A stretch of 64,000 nt of DNA from Adineta vaga. Lineage: Eukaryota > Rotifera. A program made the translations under genes and the position numbers. The stretch is from NCBI GenBank assembly GCA_021613535.1, contig CP075492.1:8866001-8930000 (forward strand), given 5' to 3'. Shown here piece by piece: positions 56,111 to 64,000 of this stretch. The notes below the pieces were generated by a model, which was given only the letters and a program-made list of their open reading frames with translations, had not been told where the DNA came from and ran no database searches. Every line of letters begins with the position of its first letter. Within the stretch, counting starts at the first letter, position 1.

Positions 56111-59100
56111 TTAAACATAGATTATAGTCGGAGGTCCATTGTTTCTTGAATATTGTTGATGAGATTTTTCATTATCACTACTAATTGTTTCATGATCATA
56201 ATCATCATCATTACTACTTGAACTACCATGAAGCATAGCTGTATCATCTTCATTCCATATAATTGGTTCTAGTTCCATATTTGATGAACTTGTTCCAGTA
56301 GTATTTGTACCAATAATTGAATGCGAAGAAATTCGTTCTAACGATGATAATGGCATGTGATTTGATGATGATAACAAACTTGTTTTTGTAGTTCGTTCAT
56401 TAGATCTTAAGATAAGATCACATTCATTTGATATTAGATGTGTTAATTTTGAATTGATCATATGTTGATGACGATGATAATGGTGAGAAAGTTTGGGAGA
56501 ACGATGTTGAAGATGAGAGATTTGATTCGATGATGAATGAGATCGATGTTTTCCATGTATTAAACAATAGAGGAGAATAAGTATAACAGCAATGGCAATA
56601 AAAATGAGAATTGAAAAGAGAATCATTATCCAAAAGCTAAATCGGGATGATGATATTCGTACTAAATAAGAAAATGAATTCTAATAAGTAAAGGATAAAA
56701 TTTCTCGACACATCATACATTTGTCTTGATAGTTAAAAAAAGCAAGTTGATCTTGACAGATAGGACAACAATGTCCAGATAATGTCACTGTATGTAAACA
56801 CGTTAATGATGGACATTTATGTTGATGACAAACAATTGTTCCAAGTGAACATTCACAATGATGACATTCGCTGACCTAAAATGAAAATATCGATCTTAGG
56901 AAAAAAACAAAGATTAATTGAATAAAGCTAATTTACATTCCAATGTTCACCAGAACGATATTGAACATAATTAAAAACACAAACAGCAACAGCTGCTGTT
57001 GGTGGAAGACAAAAAGGACAACATTGACCTTTCTTGAGAATAGGATTCGAACATGGTAAATCTTGTTTACATGTTTGAGAAAAACACTCAATTTGTCCTA
57101 CACCACCACGTGGACATAGACAGGACTGACATGCATCTGTTGTCCATAATTCTCCTGCATGTTTAATCATTCCATTTTCAAGTACACAAACATCTTCATC
57201 TGTTGTTGATGTATCGATACTTGATAATGATTGAGATGATGTTGGTGGACATACAGGACAACATAATGATGCATCATAAATTGGTGAGGAACAACGAAGA
57301 GGTGGGCATAATGATATGCTACAAAATGCAATATTATGTAAACACATACATTTTGTACATTTATCAAATTCAAGTTCTTCTCCAGTAGCATATTGACTGG
57401 CATAACAAACTTGAGAGGATGGAGTTGGTTCAGGTAAAAGTGGCGTATCTAGAGAAGAATGATGTTAATTTCGAGAAAAAGAAGGCATGAAAAATAAAAT
57501 TAACCTGGACATGTAGGACAACATCGATTTGGTAGAAGTACAGGATGAGAACATTTTGGTGTTGGACATGAAATAAGTGCACAGAGTTGTTCACCTTTAT
57601 GACATAAACATTGTCGACAACTATCAAACCAGATTTCACCATTTGAATATGAAAATGAACCAGACTGACATTGTCGAGGCCATGGTTGTACGATAAGATC
57701 AGTTTTTGAAGTTAAATTACTTTCACAAACACAAATTGAACAACCAACTTCATTTCGTTTTAATCCATAAGTACAATTTTTCGTACAAATTAATTGTGGA
57801 CATGGATTACAAGCACAAGAGGGACAACCAGTTTTTTCATCGACTGCATAATTATAAGGACAATGTTTATCACAACGTAATTCGCCACAATCTCTATCCA
57901 ATGGTGATGAACATAGACAATATTGTTTTGATAATTTTTCAAATTTCAATGTACATAAGGGTGCTGGACATGACATAGTTGAACATGCACATTGAGAACA
58001 ACCATGTTCATCTTTCGTTAAGCCATGTTCACAAACTAATAAACAATTTTCTAATTTAGGACATTTATATACTGAAGTCATGTTTAATTTCATTTCTTCG
58101 GAATATTTATGTTCATCAATGTCACATACAGGACAACAAACATTAGCAATTTGACGAGGATTTTCACATGGAGGAGCAATACATCCTTCAGCGAGACAAT
58201 GTGATCGACCATTTTCACATGAACATCGCATACAACCATCTGATTCAATCCATGTTGAATTCATATGTTGAACATGAAAACGATCATTTAAACAACCTAA
58301 TGATAAAATTAAAATGAAAACTATCTTATGAAAACAAATACACACCTCCACATCTCGGACAACATTCATTTTCTGGTTTGTACATGTATCCACAATGGGT
58401 GTAAGTTGGACATTGAACCATCGAACAATCGGCACGTCCAGAACGGCAAGTACATGTTGTACAATGATCAATAGACCATGTTTCATTTTCATGATAGATC
58501 TTTTTTCCATGTTGACATTGTTCCAAATCTTGATGAGAGATTAAAAAATAAATTGAAATTATGGATTATTATGATCAAGATATCCCCCTTCTCTCACCTA
58601 CTCTTAATGCAATTAAATTGATCACAACATTGTCCAGGAAGATACGGATTGCCTGTTCGATAGATTTGTATAATAGAATTTTCTCCACAAATCGTTTTTG
58701 GACATGATGAACAGACACATTGACCTTGAGGTTCACAACAAATCGATGGAAAAGTTTTCAAAAGAGAATATGTTGCTCGTCGAGAAGGAGTATGATCTTT
58801 AACGAAATGACTATCGGATGGACATATAGATGAATTGGTTGGTGCACTTTTACATATAATATTCGAGCAATCAATTAAATCTTTAGCTAAAAACAAAAGT
58901 AATTGAGAATTTTCTTTTCTTAATGTAATCTGATTCTTGTATAGATCATTTCATATTTCTACAAGGATAAATATTACATCGTATGTCAAACTGTCTATTG
59001 CATCGTTAGTAAAGTAAGTCTTGCAAGTTCTTCTAGAACAATCTATCGTATCTCATATTTATTTACAGGTCATCATGTCTCATGTTTCTCCTAATTCTGT

Positions 59101-59939
59101 ACCCAGCTTTGTTTGCCTTTCCGATATACTATATATTATTCTAACAAATCGATGTATTCTTAACGAATGATTTGTATGGAACTATTTAGATCAGATGATT
59201 TAACATTACTAATGAAGAATAACATAATTCTTGATATAACAAATATATAATTACATGAGTTATCCAACTAATCTATTTTGTCAGAGCAAAATTGAAGGAA
59301 AAAATCAATTCTTACCATCGCTGGCTTTCAAAGCACTTGCATCGTATTCTTTATGTATAATTGATTGATTTTTACAATTATCTTTTGTATCATATGAAAG
59401 ATTTTTATCACAAGGTATACGTCTATTGATACATTCACATGTTCTTTTCTTATCTTTAATAACGGATAAACATTGAAATTTTAAACATGCTAAAATAAAC
59501 AAACTATTTTTTCATAAAAAGAAACAATATTATTCTAACCTTTGACACAAATTCCTGTTTGTTCATAAGGAGATTTTGTTGTTGTTATTGTTTTAGTGGA
59601 TTTATAACACAATAAATCTTCTTCACATATACCATAAATATTAAATCGTCCTCCACATATTTCATTTTCTTTTCGAAGACAAACTGTACAACAATCACAT
59701 TGATCACGAATTAATTTTGTACAATTTTTATTTAATAAGGCATGTTCATAACAATAGTCTACTACACATGGTTCATGACATTCAGTTTGATAACCAGATA
59801 ATGAAGTTGATTGAATTGGTACAACGATTAATTTCAATTGTTTATCATTGTTGTCATTGGAAGTTGCAGTCGTAAGAGAATTGAAAAGAAATGTCGAAAA
59901 TAGAATAATAATAATGAGCAGAAAACGCCCGATGAGCAT
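56111..59939 (-). CDS. CRIM1-like cysteine-rich transmembrane BMP regulator
   Basis: About eight exons, start ATG at 59939, stop at 56111, roughly 1,000 aa. A signal peptide (M-L-I-G-R-F-L-L-I-I-I-I-L) leads an IGFBP-like domain (exon 59540-59939; C-D-C-C-T-V-C, C-G-G-R-F...G-I-C). VWC repeats follow (C-C-x-x-C endings at N-E-C-C-P-R-C, N-V-C-C-P-V-C), then antistasin-like units (C-E-H-G-L-T-K-D-E-H-G-C, C-P-Y-N-Y-A-V-D-E-K-T-G-C, C-T-Y-G-L-K-R-N-E-V-G-C). More VWC repeats come next (N-R-C-C-P-T-C, S-L-C-C-P-V-C, G-Q-C-C-P-F-C, G-H-C-C-P-I-C), then one transmembrane helix (56558-56626) and a Ser-rich tail. IGFBP, VWC, antistasin, VWC, TM is the order of CRIM1, which binds BMPs in the Golgi and at the surface. 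An unusually long intron (about 420 bp) separates exons 2 and 3. Confidence 0.85.
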
Positions 59940-62900
59940 TACTGCTCGACTGTTAAACACATTGCCTTTTTCAGACTAATATAGAGGATGTTGATGGACG
60001 ACGTATTTGTCGATACCACCTAGGCATTCCAATTAAATTCGGCCTAAAATGAATAAATAAATGTTTTTCAAAGCCTCACACATAAAAATTTCAATCAAAA
60101 ACAACTTCAATCTTTTATATTTATTTTATTTCAAGATTATTTTTTCTAACGAAAAAAATAATATTTTCTCTTTTTATAGAATAAAAAGATTTGAAGTTAT
60201 ATTTCTCTATATAATCAAACTGATTTTCTACGCTTATCTTTCTCTCATTCGAAGATACGACCTAATAATACTCGTTCTGATGTCACAAACAATATCTACA
60301 AAAGAAAATTGATTTCCTTTTAGTAAGAAGAAAAAACCTGTATCTGAAGGGTATTTATTGTATTTAAGAGAAGTCATAAATGGTTATTCATCGATGGATT
60401 TCTTTCTTCGTCGAGTGAGTCAAAGAAAGAAAGAAACACAACAAAAAGAAGAGAGACGGATGGTATGTTAGAAGAATATTTCTTCAATAACTTTGTTTTT
60501 TTACAAAGGAAAAAAACGAAAAAGAATGTATATATTAACATTTTTGCTGTTTGTCTGTTGACTAATCTTTCGTTCTTTGATATAAAAAAAAATAAAAATC
60601 GAATACATCGGATGTCTTCGAATTCGTATAGACAAAGAGAAAGAGAGAGAGAGGAAGAAAAAAAACGAAGGTGGGCGATCATCTCATGTACAAATAATTG
60701 CCATACCAGACATATCTGTGCTTCTGTTTTTTTCTGCTTGGATATGTATATATTTCATCTTTGACTAATAACGACAAGAAGCAGTTCTTCATCTATTATC
60801 TCTTGTTTCGGAATCAAAGATGACATCAACAAAAGAATCGGAAAGAAAGTACATCGACAACAATAACAAAAAACAACACCTGATCAAGCTTAAGAAAATT
60901 GCTTGTTATTAATTCAATAAATACTACCTTAGAAATTGATAATTAGTTGTTGTACTTGTCTAGTACCATTGGTGTTTTTTCTTCATACCAAGATAGATCA
61001 CGCATGTTATGTGTAAAAGACACGATAATTGTTTTTTTTTATTCGATAGCAATGAAGAGTAAAAATCACATGCAACAAACAGCGAATGATACTTGAAACG
61101 AAAAAGAAAGAAACGAAAAGAACGATAGCATGCGCAATTGATTGAAAAAAATATGAAAGAAAGGCAAACATTATTATTCGCAAAAGTTTTGACTAACTGT
61201 AACAGAAATAGCATTACTAGTTAAAAGAGTGTATACCCTTGAAGTCATACTAATAAAGGACTCGATTTTCTATCCATCCGATAAAATAAAATTTTGATAT
61301 TTAGTTCCGCCTGATAAAATAGAATGTCAGATTCAATAGAAGAAAGCATGAAGTACGTGAGCAAATAGCATCGTCGATAGTAGGATTTAGTGAGAAAAAA
61401 AATATAAAAGGTAAAGATAAGTATTACTTATCATGAAACAACAAAAACAGATGTTTCTTTTATTCTTCAAGGTGTCGATTGAAGAAATATTCTTCTATGT
61501 GAAAAACATTTCTACTCATGATTGCGCATAATTATTCTTGAGGGACAAGTTGTAATCGATAAATATATCTATACGCCTATTAAGAAGTGATAACTGTATG
61601 TGCTAATCTTATTTTTTTGATCTCGACGAATAAATAAATAAATATGTCGAATAAGTAATAACAAAAGAACAAGTGTTTGTTGAGGTTTGTGGCAACAATG
61701 ATTGCGAGCTATCTTCGAAGTAGACAAAGATTCTCTCACCCATTAGAGCCTATCTTTTACTTTTCTTCCCGTCGACGACTACGTCTGTTACAGAGAAATT
61801 TCTTCTCGAATCAGAAACAGTGCTTTTGGGAAGATTCGAACAAGGTCATAATAACACATTAAACCATTCGATTAGAATTGATTCTCATTAAAATGAACAA
61901 AGTAGACTATCAATTTATTATCATCAATAGTCCAAGTGAGAAAAAAAAATATCCATAATCTAAAGATTTATTTTTGCTAATTAAAACGCCATTTTGATCG
62001 TATCATTAAGCACAGATACTTTCTCCTTCGTTTTCTTTCTTTCTTACAAATATAGATGTGTATGTGTGTGTGTGTGTCTACTTGACAGTTTTATTTTTAT
62101 TTACCTGTTAATTTTACACAGCTTACTAATATGTAAGAGATATTATCTTGATGTGGAAAAAAACGAACATATTCGATACTCACCTTTTAATTTTCTTTTC
62201 TTAAATGAATAAAGAATGTTTTCAAGGCAACAGCTGTACATTACCATTAACGCTTTCTCTCTCCCTCTCCCTCTCTCTTCTAAAGTAACAACATGAATAG
62301 CTGATGTTAGATTCTCAATCTTTTCTTTTTTCCTTACATATTATATATCAATACATTCAAGTAACTAAACAAACCTGTTTTCTGTATGTCGAATGCGTTG
62401 TTGACTGAGAATAATCATCATGGATAGCAGCGACGACCTCGAAATGTCCGTGTCTGTTTTACTGATAATCGTAACGATGATAGAATGAAGCAAAGAATAG
62501 TAGTAGTTGTTGCCTATAAAACATGACTCATCATACATGAAATTCTAATACTGATATTATTTTATACAGTCAGAATGCTTCTCATTTGCAGAACAAGTTA
62601 AACGAAAGAGGAGAAGAGAATAAGAATAAGAACGCTAAGTCAAAGAACAGCTATTTATCTAAAACAAAAGAAGAATAACATGTATGCAATACATGTTTAT
62701 CAGTAGATAAGAAACAAGGTACTAATATATTAAATTCGAATGGTGTTTTTCGAAAGATATATGATATATATACGTTAATCGGTTGAAAAGCTAAAACAAA
62801 GTCACTCGATAGATCTGGAATTTGAGATTAATCATTGTAATAAAATATAAACAAGAATATTCATTACATACAAATATGTGTTTTTTATTGATGCTTCTAC

Positions 62901-63030
62901 TTTTCAATGAATTCATAAAAAGACAGACAAATCAACATTCGTATGAAAAACTGGTAATACTCAAATGAACAAACTAATGTATACAGATCGCGAGAATAAA
63001 ATAATTATATTTTCTCTTCAGTCATTCAGT
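59940..63030. other. 3 kb gene-poor region
   Basis: The largest empty stretch in the window. Contains many poly-A/T tracts, a GAGA run (60637-60650), a (TG)n run (62055-62077) and a CT-rich stretch (62257-62280). Open frames at 60061, 60374/60465, 60960, 61677 and 61994 are low-complexity, often open on both strands, and I do not accept them. Probably the CRIM1-like promoter and distal regulatory DNA. Confidence 0.5.
62055..62077. repeat. (TG)n microsatellite
   Basis: A run of TG units inside the gene-poor region. Confidence 0.8.
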
Positions 63031-63264
63031 TCATTGATGTTGAGCTAAATGTTCATAACCTTGTCCAGTTCGCATTGGTTGACCACCTGAACCACCTGAT
63101 GAACCAAATTTTTCAATACCAGTTTCTTCATGACCACTCGATTTTGGTACATTTTGTGTACTCGCTGTTTTTGAATGTGTGTCGTCATCACCGGAAGAAG
63201 CTGGTTTACTTGTATCTAAATCTGTATTTGCTTCAGTTGAAGGTTGCGAATTTTTATCCGACAT
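63031..63264 (-). CDS. Small disordered hydrophilic protein
   Basis: 77 aa, ATG at 63264, with an acceptor-like tttag about 20 nt upstream on the minus strand, so an upstream non-coding exon is likely. Composition is Ser, Gly, Thr, Asp, Gln and His, with no Trp, no Cys and almost no aliphatic residues. It includes a G-S-S-G-G-S-G-G-Q run. It looks like a hydrophilin-type or other intrinsically disordered protein. No family is recognised; a link to desiccation tolerance is speculation based on composition alone. Confidence 0.65.
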   Translation of the reverse strand: MSDKNSQPSTEANTDLDTSKPASSGDDDTHSKTASTQNVPKSSGHEETGIEKFGSSGGSGGQPMRTGQGYEHLAQHQ

Positions 63265-63604
63265 TATTCGTTTTCTTTTCAATTTCTAAATAAGTAATTT
63301 GATAAAATGAATTACGAAGTAAATCAAGATACTTTTACTTTTACTTTTACGTCTTAATCTATTATCCAATACAATAACTGGTACTTGGTAGCCTCCTCTT
63401 TACGTACCAACACAAGGGCGACAGTAACCAATCACAAAACAATCAACAGCTGTGATGATGATGATGATGATGATCTTTTTACAAGTAATCAAAACGTATA
63501 TTTTGAGTAGATAGATAGGTTTCATATTTATTCTACATATGAAAACTAGTAGTTTGTACATTGCTTTTTTTCTCAATAATGTATACAAAAAAAAACGAAA
63601 GAAA
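63265..63604. other. Short intergenic region with two simple repeats
   Basis: Holds a (CTTTTA)n-like tract at about 63332-63351 and a (GAT)n tract at 63453-63474. No gene is seen. Confidence 0.6.
63453..63474. repeat. (GAT)n microsatellite
   Basis: About seven GAT units in the intergenic DNA. Confidence 0.85.
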
Positions 63605-64000
63605 CTACCAAAACAATTCTACTGGATGTTCATCAACATAAACATCTTCGTCTTCATGTTTTCTATCGCTTCCTCCACCTCGATAGAAAAACATCCCAAT
63701 TAAAATAATTGGCAGAGCACCAATACTAAAACCAATATCCCAAGCATCCATTGCTCCAACACCAGCCCATTTATTAATTGATGGAAAAATAAACCAAAAT
63801 GATGTTGCTAATAATGGAGAAATCGACGATAATATTGACAGCCAATTAGCAGAGACATGATCTGTTAGAAATGTGCCAGTTATGTATGTTGCTAAATATG
63901 ATACAATAAATAAAACTCCTGTAGCTCCAGCATAAATACAACGACCACCACTGAGACTACTATCATTGAAAAAACATTTGAATCCATTCGAAAATGAACT
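63605..64000 (-). CDS. 3' end of a four-helix membrane protein (MARVEL/tetraspan type)
   Basis: Open for all 132 codons from the window edge to the stop at 63605-63607; no start is in view. It reads R-C-I-Y-A-G-A-T-G-V-L-F-I-V-S-Y-L, W-L-S-I-L-S-S-I-S-P-L-L-A-T-S-F-W-F-I-F and A-L-P-I-I-L-I-G-M-F-F-Y. That gives three hydrophobic helices after a cysteine-containing loop, then an acidic cytoplasmic tail (H-E-D-E-D-V-Y-V-D-E). The C-x-Y-A-x-A-x-G-V helix start resembles MARVEL-family proteins (synaptogyrin, TMEM179 types). The family call is tentative; that this is a coding exon is firm. Confidence 0.65.
   Translation of the reverse strand, partial: SSFSNGFKCFFNDSSLSGGRCIYAGATGVLFIVSYLATYITGTFLTDHVSANWLSILSSISPLLATSFWFIFPSINKWAGVGAMDAWDIGFSIGALPIILIGMFFYRGGGSDRKHEDEDVYVDEHPVELFW

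Noticed and set aside
60374-60764. Opposing open frames around 60.4-60.8 kb
   Set aside because: Driven by GAGA/TTTC tracts, no conserved motif.
1-64000. CRISPR arrays, tRNA or rRNA genes, transposon ends, viral genes
   Set aside because: None recognised: no regular spaced repeats, no cloverleaf or rRNA core sequence, no transposase or reverse transcriptase motifs, and no viral proteins. A computed tRNA scan would be more reliable than reading by eye.

Overview
The window reads as a gene-dense, AT-rich metazoan nuclear genome. Genes are interrupted by very short introns (about 47-60 bp, GT-AG), and some exons are only 11-23 nt. The best guess at organism is a bdelloid rotifer. The reasons are intron size and compactness, an animal gene set (KLHDC4, RAD21, NOX5, CHEK2, RASSF7/8-like, CRIM1-like), and a relic of the ADP-ribosyltransferase/TPR gene family that is abundant in bdelloids. 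The assignment is by recognition, not by search. All gene models were assembled by hand from reading frames and splice signals; for most, the exon lengths sum to an intact frame.

Layout. 1-16 kb: KLHDC4 (partial, minus) is divergent from RAD21 (plus). Then, on the minus strand, come a calcium-regulated NADPH oxidase (NOX5-like), a small secreted TIL-domain inhibitor-like protein, a GART-like trifunctional purine enzyme whose active-site motifs look eroded, and a BTB-like protein. 16-25 kb: sparse, with a small Tyr/Gly/Arg-rich protein, a 54-residue Pmp3/UPF0057 membrane peptide, a Chk2 kinase and a single-pass membrane protein. 25-30.3 kb: an MFSD6-like transporter, a small unknown protein, a Ly6/three-finger-like gene with an apparent frameshift and a dead ADP-ribosyltransferase/TPR relic.

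31-43 kb: a tandem array of membrane-anchored M28 aminopeptidases (PA domain plus M28 domain). It has two leader-only mini-genes and four long copies. Only one long copy is clearly free of lesions, and copies 1, 2 and 4 share near-identical blocks that suggest gene conversion. 43-50 kb: a small coiled-coil protein, an N-terminal RASSF protein, an HMG-box-like protein, and a protein with five PBZ (poly-ADP-ribose-binding) zinc fingers fused to what looks like a glutamine-amidotransferase-like domain. 50-60 kb: a C-type-lectin/EGF receptor, two tandem short-chain dehydrogenases and a CRIM1-like receptor, all minus. 60-64 kb: a 3 kb gene-poor stretch, a small disordered protein and the 3' end of a four-helix membrane protein.

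Cohesin (RAD21), the checkpoint kinase (CHEK2) and the PBZ protein all touch genome maintenance, but they are not adjacent and I infer no operon-like unit. The most interesting items are the GART-derived probable pseudoenzyme, the five-PBZ fusion protein and the decaying or converting M28 array.
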